NCBI RefSeq assembly: GCF_039521325.1
Contig: NZ_BAAACD010000044.1
Direction: 5' to 3' (one strand)
DNA length: 64,000 bases
Source: Clostridium_X cadaveris
Lineage (GTDB): Bacteria; Bacillota; Clostridia; Clostridiales; Clostridiaceae
Shown: piece by piece, positions 36,614 through 44,767 of the stretch
Layout of the letters: each line of letters opens with the position of its first letter
Position numbering within the stretch: the stretch's first letter is position 1
Made by a program: the position numbers and the translations under genes
The notes under the pieces: generated by a model
Told to the model about the DNA's origin: nothing
Database searches by the model: none
What the model saw: the letters and a program-made list of their open reading frames with translations, nothing else

Positions 36614-36824
36614 AAATACTATAAAATAAGTACATAGGTTACAAAAAGATTAAATAAAGATTACTTAATTATTAAGAAAATCAGCACAAAAGAGTAACCT
36701 ACATAAATAGGATATTTGTATACAATCCTCTGACCATATGAAAAACCGCAATCATAATATATTTTTATTAGTTATATGCTGATGCAAGCATTTTTGCACT
36801 AGTAGTCAAAAAATGCAAAGAAAT
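36614..36824. other. Intergenic region after tatD without a gene
   Basis: No ORF with a ribosome site is seen. An 8-base inverted repeat TAGGTTAC/GTAACCTA (36635-36642 with 36694-36701) encloses 51 bases; no T tract follows. Confidence 0.4.
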
Positions 36825-36854
36825 TTGACAAGCTTTAAAAGTGCAAGTTATAAT
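36825..36854 (+). promoter_or_regulatory. Promoter of the G5/3D-domain gene
   Basis: TTGACA (36825-36830) and TATAAT (36849-36854) with an 18-base spacer. Confidence 0.75.
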
Positions 36855-36889
36855 AACTCATATGCAATTGCCAGAGGGAGGTAAAATTT

Positions 36890-37906
36890 ATGCTTGAAAA
36901 GTTAAAGAAAAATGTATTTAACTACTTTTCAAACGGTCCAAAGGCGGCATTCCTATTAACATTAGTAGTAATAGCTTTGCTTACTACTATATATTCCATG
37001 AGGAAAACTCTTGTGGTAGTTATAGATGGAAAAGAAAACAATGTAATAACTTACAAAAGGACCGTACAAGGGGCTCTAAGTGATAACAGTATTGTCTTAG
37101 GAGAAAAAGACAAGATTGAGCCTAGCTTGGACAGCCAAATAGGGAAAAATGACGTAATAAATATAAAAAGGGCCGTTAATGTGGCTGTAGCAGTTGACGA
37201 TAAAGTTCTTAATGTTCTAACAGCTGAGGATTCAGTTGAGTCAATGCTAGAAGCTGAGGGAATAACATTCGAAGAAGATGATAAGATATTACCTTCAAGA
37301 GAAACAGCGATAAATGATGGTCTGCAAGTAAATGTGGTAAGAGTAGAAACCAAAACATTCACAGAAACTGAAGATATAGACTTTACTACTGTAGTAAAGA
37401 AAGATGACAACCTAACTCAAAGCACAAAGAAGGTTGTTCAAGAAGGACAAAAGGGACAAAAGACTATTACTACAAAAGTTGTTTATGAAGATGGGAAAGA
37501 AGTATCTAAAAAGGTAGTTAGTGAAGTTGTAGATAGGGAACCAGTTCAAAAAGTTGTACTCCAAGGTACTTTAGGAGTTTTAAACCTATCAAGAGGTGGG
37601 GAGGTTCCATATAGCAAATCCTTAAAAGTTAGAGCAACCGCTTATTCTAATAATGGCGGAGATGGAAATGGATATACAGCTTCGGGTAGAAAGACATTAA
37701 GAGATCCAAGTGGATACAGCACTATAGCTGTTGATCCAAGGATCATTCCCCTAGGAACTAGACTTTATGTAGAAGGCTATGGATATGCTATAGCAGCTGA
37801 TACTGGAGGAGCAATAAAAGGTAATACGATAGATGTATTTTTTAACAGCTCTAGTGAAGTTTATAATTGGGGAGTTAAATATGTTAATATTTACGTATTA
37901 AAGTAA
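36890..37906 (+). CDS. YabE-type cell-wall protein with DUF348, G5 and 3D domains
   Basis: A 338-residue exported protein. An uncleaved or signal-type helix is at about 17-37. Two DUF348 repeats follow (about 38-145), then a G5 domain (about 150-225) and a C-terminal 3D domain with three Asp (VDPRIIPLG, AADTGG, IDVFF). The 3D domain has the double-psi barrel of lytic transglycosylases, so a role in peptidoglycan turnover is likely, as with Rpf-like stationary-phase survival factors. It has its own promoter and a terminator after it, inside the tatD-rnmV-ksgA cluster. Confidence 0.9.
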   Translation: MLEKLKKNVFNYFSNGPKAAFLLTLVVIALLTTIYSMRKTLVVVIDGKENNVITYKRTVQGALSDNSIVLGEKDKIEPSLDSQIGKNDVINIKRAVNVAVAVDDKVLNVLTAEDSVESMLEAEGITFEEDDKILPSRETAINDGLQVNVVRVETKTFTETEDIDFTTVVKKDDNLTQSTKKVVQEGQKGQKTITTKVVYEDGKEVSKKVVSEVVDREPVQKVVLQGTLGVLNLSRGGEVPYSKSLKVRATAYSNNGGDGNGYTASGRKTLRDPSGYSTIAVDPRIIPLGTRLYVEGYGYAIAADTGGAIKGNTIDVFFNSSSEVYNWGVKYVNIYVLK

Positions 37907-37910
37907 AGAA

Positions 37911-37934
37911 AAAGGAGAGGTTTCTCCTTTTTTT
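37911..37934 (+). terminator. Terminator after the 3D-domain gene
   Basis: AAAGGAGA pairs with TCTCCTTT, then a long run of T. Confidence 0.85.
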
Positions 37935-38040
37935 TCTGCCTGTTTTTATATAGTAAAAATAAGCTGGGTAGACTAAGAGAAGAATGTGTATTATTATAGT
38001 ATAAGAACATTTTTAAAGAAAATGGAAAGGAAGTAGAACT

Positions 38041-38586
38041 TTGATTAAAGAAGTGATAGTTGTTGAAGGAAGAGACGATATAACAGCAGTAAAAAGAGCA
38101 GTAGAAGCTGAAATGATAGCAGTAGGCGGATTTGGAATAAATGAAAAAGTAATAAAGAGAATAAAAGAAGCGCAAAATAGACAGGGGGTAATCGTATTTA
38201 CAGATCCTGATTTTGCGGGAGAAAAGATAAGAAGAATAATATCTAAGAGAGTCCAAGGAATAAAGCATGCATATATAACTCAAAGTGAGGGTAGAAAAGA
38301 TGACGATATAGGAGTTGAAAATGCATCACCTGAAGCTATATTGAGAGCGCTCAAAAATGCAAAGTGCAGCGAAAAGCAAAGGGTAGATACTTTTACAATA
38401 CAGGATATGATGATGTGTAGACTTACTATGGATGAAAGAGCTGCAGAGAGAAGAGACTTTTTAGGAAGAGAGCTTGGAATAGGATATTGTAATGCATCGC
38501 AGTTTTTATCTAGATTAAATAACTATGGAATAACAGAAGAAGAGTTTATAAAAGCTGTAGAAAAGATGAATAAGGAAATAGTATAG
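38041..38586 (+). CDS. rnmV: Ribonuclease M5
   Basis: Makes the final cuts in 5S rRNA maturation. The 181-residue protein has a Toprim domain: VVEGRDD at the N terminus (Glu9) and the acidic DPDFAGEKIRR. The C-terminal half fits RNase M5. The start is TTG at 38041, with a GGAAAGGAAG site upstream and no usable ATG nearby. It is 10 bases from ksgA, so the two rRNA enzymes are co-transcribed. Confidence 0.94.
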   Translation: MIKEVIVVEGRDDITAVKRAVEAEMIAVGGFGINEKVIKRIKEAQNRQGVIVFTDPDFAGEKIRRIISKRVQGIKHAYITQSEGRKDDDIGVENASPEAILRALKNAKCSEKQRVDTFTIQDMMMCRLTMDERAAERRDFLGRELGIGYCNASQFLSRLNNYGITEEEFIKAVEKMNKEIV

Positions 38587-38596
38587 GAGAGAGAGT

Positions 38597-39442
38597 ATGA
38601 ATACACCAACAACCAAGGAGTTAGTACAAAAATATAATTTTAAGTTTTCTAAAGCATTGGGACAGAATTTTTTAATAGATGATAAAGTTATTACAGATAT
38701 AGTTGATGGAGCGGAAATATGTAAAGATGATTATGTTATAGAAATCGGTCCTGGAGTAGGTACATTGACAAGAGTTTTGCTGCCTAGAGCGAAGAAAGTA
38801 ACATCCATAGAGTTAGATAATGATTTAATACCTATACTTACAGAAGAACTTAAGGATTTTGATAATTTTGAGCTTATACATAAGGATGCTTTAAAAGTTG
38901 ATATCAACGAGCTTATAGGTGAAGAAAAAAGTGTTAAGATGGCAGCGAATCTTCCTTATTATGTGACTACACCTATAATAACTAAAATGATAACATCAAA
39001 TTATAACTTCAAATCTTTGACTATAATGATTCAAAAGGAGGTAGCTGAAAGAATAGATGCTGAACCTAATTGCAAGGAATATGGATCACTTTCTGTTTTA
39101 GTACAGTTTTATTGTGATACTAAAATAATAAGAAAAGTATCACCAGCTTCTTTTATACCAAGACCAAAAGTTGAGTCTATAGTAATACGATTAGATAAGT
39201 TAGCAGAACCAAGGATAAAAGTTAAGGATGAAAAGTTGTTTTTTACTGTTGTAAGAGATTCTTTCAACATGAGACGTAAAACTTTATGGAATGCCTTAAA
39301 GCCAATAGGACTTCCAAAAGAAAAGATGGAGAAAGCATTTGAAATAAGTGGGATAGATCAAAAGCGTAGAGGAGAGACTTTATCTATCGAAGAGTTTGGA
39401 AAATTGAGTGATGCGATATATGATATGAGAAAAGCTGATTAA
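38597..39442 (+). CDS. ksgA: 16S rRNA dimethyladenosine transferase
   Basis: Dimethylates two adjacent adenines near the 3' end of 16S rRNA with SAM. The 281-residue protein shows ALGQNFLID (about 20-28), the SAM loop EIGPGVGTLTR, and the catalytic motif NLPYYVTTPI. ATG has GGAGAGAGAG upstream. Its stop codon lies in the loop of its own terminator. Confidence 0.97.
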   Translation: MNTPTTKELVQKYNFKFSKALGQNFLIDDKVITDIVDGAEICKDDYVIEIGPGVGTLTRVLLPRAKKVTSIELDNDLIPILTEELKDFDNFELIHKDALKVDINELIGEEKSVKMAANLPYYVTTPIITKMITSNYNFKSLTIMIQKEVAERIDAEPNCKEYGSLSVLVQFYCDTKIIRKVSPASFIPRPKVESIVIRLDKLAEPRIKVKDEKLFFTVVRDSFNMRRKTLWNALKPIGLPKEKMEKAFEISGIDQKRRGETLSIEEFGKLSDAIYDMRKAD

Positions 39443-39457
39443 ACATCGGCTTTTTTC
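39431..39457 (+). terminator. Terminator overlapping the end of ksgA
   Basis: AAAGCTGAT (39431-39439) pairs with ATCGGCTTT (39445-39453), then T. The ksgA stop is in the loop. Confidence 0.8.
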
Positions 39458-39528
39458 TAATTTTAGTAAAGTTTTCCGTAAATCTACATATAATATAAAT
39501 GAATAAATATAAAGTGGAGGGAAAACAG

Positions 39529-40926
39529 TTGGCAAATAAAAAGTCCTACAGTAGATACTTTATAATACTACAAGAGGATGAAAAAGGTCATTCTATATCC
39601 CCAGATAAGCAATCTTCTGGATATGCCAAAATTGAGATGAAGAATGATAAATGCAAGGTGTCCTTTTATGTTCAAAATATAAAAAGAGAAAAAATAAGTT
39701 GCTATATGTTTTTGATAGCAAACAAGAAGGATTGCAAAAAGATAGTCAATTTAGGGTTATTGAACATAGATGACAATGGTAGAGCAGATATAACCTATGA
39801 ATGTACAGCAGATAATATAGGAGATTCTAATATTTCTATGGATAAAATCGGAGGAGCAGCTATAGGCAAATTTATAGGTGGAAGACCTATATTTGTAATG
39901 AGTGGCTTTGCGTCAACGGAAATTCCAGATAAATGGAAAGAGTATACTATATTAGACTGCAAGAAAAAGGAAGTAAAGGAAGAAGTTAAAAAGGAAGAAG
40001 TTAAAGAAAAGAAGGCTGAAGAGAAAGAGGAAGTTAAAGAAGAAGTTATTGAAAAGAAGACTGAAGAGAAAAAAGAAATTATTGAAAAGAAGTATGAGGA
40101 GAAGAAAGAAGTTAAAGAAAAGAAGTCTGAGGAGATCAAGGAAAAGAAAGAAAATAAGTGTGACTCAGAAAATAAAGATAGAGCTGAAGATCCAGTAGAA
40201 GAGAAGAAAGAAGAAAAGGAAACAGTATCTAAAGAAGAAATTCTTGAGGCAGATGCTGGTGAGGAAAAATTAGTTAAAGAAGTAGAAGAAAACATCGTTG
40301 AAGAACAAGCTGAGAATGTTGTTGCTAAGATAGATAACCCTCCTATAGAAAGAGAAAAAACAGAAGAGAAAAATGAATTTGATGAGTATGAAAGAAGCAT
40401 AGAGAAATCTAAACCAGATTCTGAGAGAAAAGAAAATGAATCTAACAAAGAAAAGGTAAAGGAAATAAAGGAAGAAGCGGATACTAGCAAGGAGATTCCA
40501 AAGGATACAGCTGGCGAATTTTTCAAGTCTATAATGGATGGATTTGAAGAAGTTAAGGGTGTATGTAGTGAAATTAAAAATTGCAGATGGTATAAGATAC
40601 CTGTGAAAGACTTAGAAGCAATGTGTAATATTTCAAACTACAACAAATACACAGTAGTTTATTATCCAATGATCAATTATTATCCATATATAAAGAAATA
40701 CGAATATTATATGATGGGATTAAAGTGTGACAGCGAAGGAAATCTCAAATATTTAGCTTATGGACTACCTGGAACTAAGAACAAAGAAGAGCAGCCATAT
40801 GGCGGAAGAACAGGTTTTGTTACTTGGGCACCTATCTCAGTAGATGAAATGCATGAAAGTCATATAGGATATTGGATAATGTTCTACGATTTTAAGAACT
40901 CAATAATAGTTGTACCTATGAAATAA
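39529..40926 (+). CDS. Lys/Glu-repeat protein with two conserved end domains, function unknown
   Basis: A protein of about 465 residues that I do not recognise. Residues 1-140 form a globular, beta-rich domain (YSRYFIILQED; GRPIFVMSGF). Residues about 145-330 are almost only Lys, Glu and hydrophobics in imperfect 11-residue units, likely a long charged helix. Residues about 345-465 form a second domain rich in Tyr and Trp (CRWYKIP; ending GYWIMFYDFKNSIIVVPMK). The start is taken as TTG 39529, since GGAGGG is nine bases upstream; an ATG at 39499 lies at or before the transcript start implied by TATAAT at 39489-39494. No signal peptide or transmembrane helix. Such two-headed proteins with a stalk often bridge cell structures; that is inference. 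Confidence 0.75.
   Translation: MANKKSYSRYFIILQEDEKGHSISPDKQSSGYAKIEMKNDKCKVSFYVQNIKREKISCYMFLIANKKDCKKIVNLGLLNIDDNGRADITYECTADNIGDSNISMDKIGGAAIGKFIGGRPIFVMSGFASTEIPDKWKEYTILDCKKKEVKEEVKKEEVKEKKAEEKEEVKEEVIEKKTEEKKEIIEKKYEEKKEVKEKKSEEIKEKKENKCDSENKDRAEDPVEEKKEEKETVSKEEILEADAGEEKLVKEVEENIVEEQAENVVAKIDNPPIEREKTEEKNEFDEYERSIEKSKPDSERKENESNKEKVKEIKEEADTSKEIPKDTAGEFFKSIMDGFEEVKGVCSEIKNCRWYKIPVKDLEAMCNISNYNKYTVVYYPMINYYPYIKKYEYYMMGLKCDSEGNLKYLAYGLPGTKNKEEQPYGGRTGFVTWAPISVDEMHESHIGYWIMFYDFKNSIIVVPMK
39961..40160 (+). repeat. Imperfect 33-base coding repeat (Lys/Glu units)
   Basis: Purine-only stretches encode units such as EKKAEEKEEVK, EKKTEEKKEII, EKKYEEKKEVK and EKKSEEIKEKK. The similarity between units makes length change by slippage or recombination plausible. 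Confidence 0.65.
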
Positions 40927-40931
40927 AATTT

Positions 40932-40972
40932 ATTCCCTCTGAGATTGCAGGTCTTAGAGGGAGCTTTTATAT
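40932..40972 (+). terminator. Terminator after the Lys/Glu-repeat gene
   Basis: CCCTCT pairs with AGAGGG with further pairs inside (GAGA/TCTT), then CTTTTAT. Confidence 0.65.
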
Positions 40973-40994
40973 AGTAATAATTAGGAGGTGTAAT

Positions 40995-41579
40995 ATGAAA
41001 CACTTTCAAATAAATAAAAAAAGACTAGGAATAACTATAATAATAATAGGACTAATTATGATACTTTTAGGTTTTGAGTCTCTTTTTCACAAAAACATAA
41101 GAAATGCTGTATTTGTAGAGAATGACATGGGTAAGCTTCAAGAGCAGACTGTTTTAGATGGAGATGTAGCGTATTTTATGCCCAATAACTGGAAGGTAGA
41201 AGAAAAAGAATCAGAAAAAAATCATATATTGTATCACAGTGATTTTAGCTGGAATGATGATCAAATAAAGGGTTATATAGAAGTCTGGCAAAACAACATA
41301 GCATTAGATACTTTTATGACTAGCACAAAGAATACTGCACTTAAAAATAAAGAGTATAAAAATTATGATAGCAGAAAAACCCAAATAAGCAGTATGGATG
41401 CTTATGAGGTATCGTATATTCAGAGTGATAATGGAGAAAGCTATGATACTTATGAATACTATATGAATGGAAAAGATTATGTAGTAAAACTGATTTTCTT
41501 GACTCCAGAAAATACGACAAATAAAAGTTACACTTCAGTATTTAAAGCTTTATCTGAGAAAATAGTAATGAAAAATTAA
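40995..41579 (+). CDS. Membrane-anchored extracytoplasmic protein of unknown function
   Basis: A 194-residue protein with a basic N terminus and one helix (about 11-29, ITIIIIGLIMILLGFESLF) and then a soluble domain outside the cell. The soluble part has a PsbP/LpqN-like alternation (FMPNNWKVEEKE; GYIEVWQ; VSYIQSDNGESYDTYEYYM). I cannot name the family with confidence. The ATG has AGGAGGTG upstream. Flanked by terminators, so monocistronic. Confidence 0.65.
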   Translation: MKHFQINKKRLGITIIIIGLIMILLGFESLFHKNIRNAVFVENDMGKLQEQTVLDGDVAYFMPNNWKVEEKESEKNHILYHSDFSWNDDQIKGYIEVWQNNIALDTFMTSTKNTALKNKEYKNYDSRKTQISSMDAYEVSYIQSDNGESYDTYEYYMNGKDYVVKLIFLTPENTTNKSYTSVFKALSEKIVMKN

Positions 41580-41624
41580 TTTGATTTACAATATATATAG
41601 TATTATAATTTTATTAGACAAATA

Positions 41625-41652
41625 AAGAGAAGCCTAGGCTTCTCTTATTATT
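41625..41652 (+). terminator. 22-base perfect palindrome, terminator-like
   Basis: AAGAGAAGCCTAGGCTTCTCTT (given in two halves: 41625-41635 and 41636-41646) is fully self-complementary. A short AT-rich tail follows. It lies 23 bases before the first lgt. Confidence 0.6.
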
Positions 41653-41674
41653 TATATGGGATAAGGGGGAGAAT

Positions 41675-42445
41675 ATGAAACCTGTTATTTTTGAGATACT
41701 AGGAGTTGAAATTTACGGTTATGGACTTATGATAGCATTGGGGATAATTGCTGCATTAGGAATACTTTTTAAGCTTTCACGAGATAAAGGATATAATGAA
41801 GACAAAGTTTTTAATATGGCGTTAATATCTATAATATTAGGAGTCCTTGGAGGGAAAATTTTATTTATAATTACAGAATTCAAAAATATTATTAATAACC
41901 CATATATTTTAAAAGATTTTGGAGCTGGATTTGTTATATATGGAGCTATAATGGGTGGAGCGATTGGAGTATATGCATATTGCAGAAAACAAAGGTGGAA
42001 TGTTCTAAAAGTATTAGATATAGTAGTTCCAGGAGTGGCTATAGCTCAAGGTTTTGGAAGAATAGGATGTCTTTTAGCAGGATGCTGTTATGGAGCACCA
42101 ACTGCATTACCATGGGGAATAACATTTCATGAATCACCTTTTGCAGTAAATGAAGTGAGCCTTCATCCTACACAGGTATATTCAAGTTTATTTGATTTTG
42201 CATTAGGTATTTTTTTATTATGGTCATTAAAGAAATATAAGAAGCCAGGAAAGACATTTTCATTGTATGTTATACTATATAGTATAGGAAGATTTTTGGT
42301 TGAATTTTTAAGAAATGATCCAAGAGGAAATGTGGGAGTATTATCTACATCACAATTTATAGCTATATTTACGCTCATAATAGGAATAGTGGTTTTCAAT
42401 ATAGATAAACTTAAAGGGAGACGTGTTACTAATGAGGAAAAATAA
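41675..42445 (+). CDS. lgt: Prolipoprotein diacylglyceryl transferase paralogue (GCCYG type)
   Basis: Lgt transfers diacylglycerol to the lipobox cysteine of prolipoproteins. This 256-residue, seven-helix protein has the family layout (GYGLMIALG near residue 15, HPTQVYSS, GRFLVEFLRNDPRG). Its signature is GRIGCLLAGCCYGAP instead of the canonical GRxGN-FxNxE form seen in the second copy at 58636. Several Firmicutes carry such a variant; whether it has a different lipid or substrate choice is unknown. Its end overlaps a lipoprotein gene by 14 bases. Confidence 0.85.
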   Translation: MKPVIFEILGVEIYGYGLMIALGIIAALGILFKLSRDKGYNEDKVFNMALISIILGVLGGKILFIITEFKNIINNPYILKDFGAGFVIYGAIMGGAIGVYAYCRKQRWNVLKVLDIVVPGVAIAQGFGRIGCLLAGCCYGAPTALPWGITFHESPFAVNEVSLHPTQVYSSLFDFALGIFLLWSLKKYKKPGKTFSLYVILYSIGRFLVEFLRNDPRGNVGVLSTSQFIAIFTLIIGIVVFNIDKLKGRRVTNEEK

Positions 42446-43259
42446 ATCTATAATCCTTCTTATGATATTTATTTTGGCACTAACTTTTAGTGGATGCTCA
42501 AAGATTGACAATCTCAAGATTAAGATGGGACTTAAAAATAATGATTTTGAGTATATATCAGAAAATAAAATTGAAAAAATAGTGATTCAAAGCACTAGAG
42601 ACGAAGGATTTAGATGTGTTGTAACTGATAAAAAAACTATCAATAATATACATGATATATTATCCAGTGCTAAGGCGGTAGAAGGAAAGACAGATTTAGA
42701 TTCTGACTACATATTCGAAATTTATGAATGGGGCAAAGAGCCTCATAGGTTTAACTACGTAGTAGGTGTACAGGATAAAAAAATGGGGAATTTCTATAAT
42801 GATAATGAGTCATACGTTGTGTCTAAGAGAATAGATAATGACATAATAAGAAACTTATCAGTTCTTAGAAAACCTAGAGATTTCTCCGTACTTTATTATA
42901 GGATGATAATGCAGTTTTTAGATGAGAATAAGTATCTTTTTGAAAATAGCAGCAATATAGGAATAAATATAAAAGATGATATAGAAGTAGCAAAATATAT
43001 ATTATCTATAGATGTTGAAAATTTTAAAGATGATTTAAAAGCTGAATTTCCTAATGCGGAATTGGTTAAGGATAATAAGGAAGAATTTGATACTGTAGTT
43101 AATATAAAAACCTATGGTTACAAAGAAAAGGTATATAAATGTATCATCACTGTAAAATATAAAGGTTCCAACAAAGAGAGTAAATTTTATGCTCTATGCC
43201 AAGTAGAGGATAATTCTTGGAACATACAAATAAGTGACAAAAAGCAGGATGATTTTTAA
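42432..43259 (+). CDS. Putative lipoprotein of unknown function
   Basis: A 275-residue protein with a lipoprotein signal: basic start MRKNKS, hydrophobic core and lipobox TFSGC (Cys near 25). Position -3 is Phe rather than Leu, a weaker form. The mature part is charged and mixed alpha/beta; no domain is recognised. ATG 42432 is chosen because GGGAG is at proper distance, while a GTG at 42423 is too near. It overlaps lgt and so is likely co-translated with it. 21 bases further starts an Mrp ATPase. Confidence 0.75.
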   Translation: MRKNKSIILLMIFILALTFSGCSKIDNLKIKMGLKNNDFEYISENKIEKIVIQSTRDEGFRCVVTDKKTINNIHDILSSAKAVEGKTDLDSDYIFEIYEWGKEPHRFNYVVGVQDKKMGNFYNDNESYVVSKRIDNDIIRNLSVLRKPRDFSVLYYRMIMQFLDENKYLFENSSNIGINIKDDIEVAKYILSIDVENFKDDLKAEFPNAELVKDNKEEFDTVVNIKTYGYKEKVYKCIITVKYKGSNKESKFYALCQVEDNSWNIQISDKKQDDF

Positions 43260-43280
43260 TGCTTTAGGAGGCGAATAAAA

Positions 43281-44129
43281 ATGGGAAATTGTTCAACATG
43301 TCCAAGTAGACAAAGTTGCGGATCAAAAGATTCATCAAAAAGCCAAAACTGTGGAGGAAAACAAACTCCTAAGTATGGTAAGGTATCAAATATAATAGGA
43401 GTTATAAGCGGAAAAGGTGGGGTTGGAAAGTCAACTGTAACAGGAATAATGGCTATAGAGCTTGCTAAAAAGGGCTTTAAGGTCGGTGTTCTTGATGCTG
43501 ATATAACAGGTCCATCAATGCCAAGATTCTTTGGAGTAAACGAAGAACGTGCTATGATGATGCCTACAGGAATAGGAGATGAAACAAAGTTCATTCCTGT
43601 AGAAACTGAACTTGGAATAAAGGTTATTTCAATAAATCTTCTTACAGAAAAAGAAGAGCAGCCAGTTATATGGAGAGGACCGGTTATAAATGGTGTACTT
43701 AATCAGATGTTCATGGAAACTGCATGGGAAGATCTAGATTATCTTCTAATAGATATGCCTCCAGGAACAGGTGATATTGCGCTTACAGTTATGCAGAGTT
43801 TTCCACTTACATCAATGGTTATAGTAGCTACACCACAGGATATGGTATCTATGATAGTTAAGAAGGTTGTAATAATGGCTGAAAAGCTTGGAGTGCCAGT
43901 TAAAGGCGTAGTTGAAAACATGTCTTACATAAGATGTGGAAAGTGCAATGAAAAGATAAGGATCTTCTCTAAGAAGAGTGCAGAGGAACATGCAGAATAT
44001 TTAGGAATTCCTCTTATAGCAGAACTTCCAATAAATCTAGATTTATCAGAAAGTTTGGAAGCTGGCAAAGCAGAAGAATATATAAAGAATAATTTAGAAT
44101 ACGAAAGTTTAATAAAGAGTCTTCTATAA
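43281..44129 (+). CDS. Mrp/NBP35-family Fe-S carrier ATPase
   Basis: A P-loop ATPase that holds and transfers Fe-S clusters. The 282-residue protein has an N-terminal cysteine patch (CSTCPSRQSC, residues 4-13), a deviant Walker A GKGGVGKST (44-52), the switch DADITGPSMPRFFG, IDMPPGTGD, and the CGKC pair near 220 that bridges the dimer cluster. The extra N-terminal cysteines are like those of eukaryotic NBP35. A ferredoxin gene follows after a terminator. Confidence 0.93.
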   Translation: MGNCSTCPSRQSCGSKDSSKSQNCGGKQTPKYGKVSNIIGVISGKGGVGKSTVTGIMAIELAKKGFKVGVLDADITGPSMPRFFGVNEERAMMMPTGIGDETKFIPVETELGIKVISINLLTEKEEQPVIWRGPVINGVLNQMFMETAWEDLDYLLIDMPPGTGDIALTVMQSFPLTSMVIVATPQDMVSMIVKKVVIMAEKLGVPVKGVVENMSYIRCGKCNEKIRIFSKKSAEEHAEYLGIPLIAELPINLDLSESLEAGKAEEYIKNNLEYESLIKSLL

Positions 44130-44136
44130 TTAAAAT

Positions 44137-44176
44137 AAAAAATGCATCATGGGAAACTGTGATGCATTTTTTATTT
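44137..44176 (+). terminator. Terminator after the Mrp gene
   Basis: Perfect 13-base stem (44137-44149 with 44160-44172), T-rich on exit. Confidence 0.9.
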
Positions 44177-44243
44177 GCAGATACATAAAATCTAGATATA
44201 TGAAAATAATATTAAATGTAATTTAGTTTAAGGAGGTTTTGAC

Positions 44244-44432
44244 ATGAAAGCTAATGTTGATAAGGATACATGTATAGGATGTGGACTATGTCCTTCAATA
44301 TGCGGTGCTGTATTTGAAATGGATGATGATGGAAAGGCAAAAGTCATAGTTGATGAGGTGCCAGAAGGACATGAAGATGATGCTAAGGAAGCAGAAGCAA
44401 GCTGTCCAGTTAATGCTATATCAGTAGAATAA
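44244..44432 (+). CDS. Single-cluster [4Fe-4S] ferredoxin
   Basis: A 62-residue electron carrier. The cluster ligands are Cys10, Cys13 and Cys16 (CIGCGLCPSIC) and a distal Cys54 before PVNAI. Only one full set is present, as in Thermotoga and Desulfovibrio ferredoxins; Cys20 is extra. The protein is very acidic, as usual for ferredoxins. AAGGAGG lies before the ATG. Flanked by terminators. Confidence 0.94.
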   Translation: MKANVDKDTCIGCGLCPSICGAVFEMDDDGKAKVIVDEVPEGHEDDAKEAEASCPVNAISVE

Positions 44433-44441
44433 CATTAAAAT

Positions 44442-44474
44442 AGAGAGATCATAAAAATGATCTCTCTTTTTTTA
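44442..44474 (+). terminator. Terminator after the ferredoxin gene
   Basis: Perfect 11-base stem (44442-44452 with 44457-44467) followed by seven or more T. Confidence 0.9.
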
Positions 44475-44762
44475 TCTATAATGTTTTAATTTTTCATTAA
44501 TAGTTAGGCCTGTATTCTTTTCATCAATTCTTATAACAGTTATGACTCTTTCTATACCCAGCTTGAAAGGTATTCTGTGAATGATTTTGATTAGATCAAA
44601 AACTTCATCATATTGACCTTCTATAGTAGTGCTCATAGCTCCTACTTCATACTTTAATCCACTACATTTTATATACTCTATAACCTCATCGACAACCTTG
44701 TACATCTCTTCTTCAGAAACAGCAGGAATTAGAGGCATTACAGCTACATCGGCAATAACCAT
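44472..44762 (-). CDS. MTH1187-family thiamine-binding protein
   Basis: A 96-residue protein of the MTH1187/YkoF-like fold (PF01910). The sequence VMPLIPAVSEEEMYKVVDEVIEYIK and GAMSTTIEGQYDEVFDLIK is typical. Members bind thiamine or hydroxymethylpyrimidine-like ligands. Its place, five bases after thiT and under a TPP riboswitch, supports a role in thiamine uptake or salvage. Confidence 0.85.
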   Translation of the reverse strand: MVIADVAVMPLIPAVSEEEMYKVVDEVIEYIKCSGLKYEVGAMSTTIEGQYDEVFDLIKIIHRIPFKLGIERVITVIRIDEKNTGLTINEKLKHYR

Positions 44763-44767
44763 TTCAA

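Noticed and set aside
39795..40526. Long minus-strand open frame (243 residues, Ser/Phe rich) opposite the Lys/Glu-repeat gene
   Set aside because: It is the complement of purine-rich Lys/Glu codons, has low complexity and no ribosome site. The plus-strand gene explains it.
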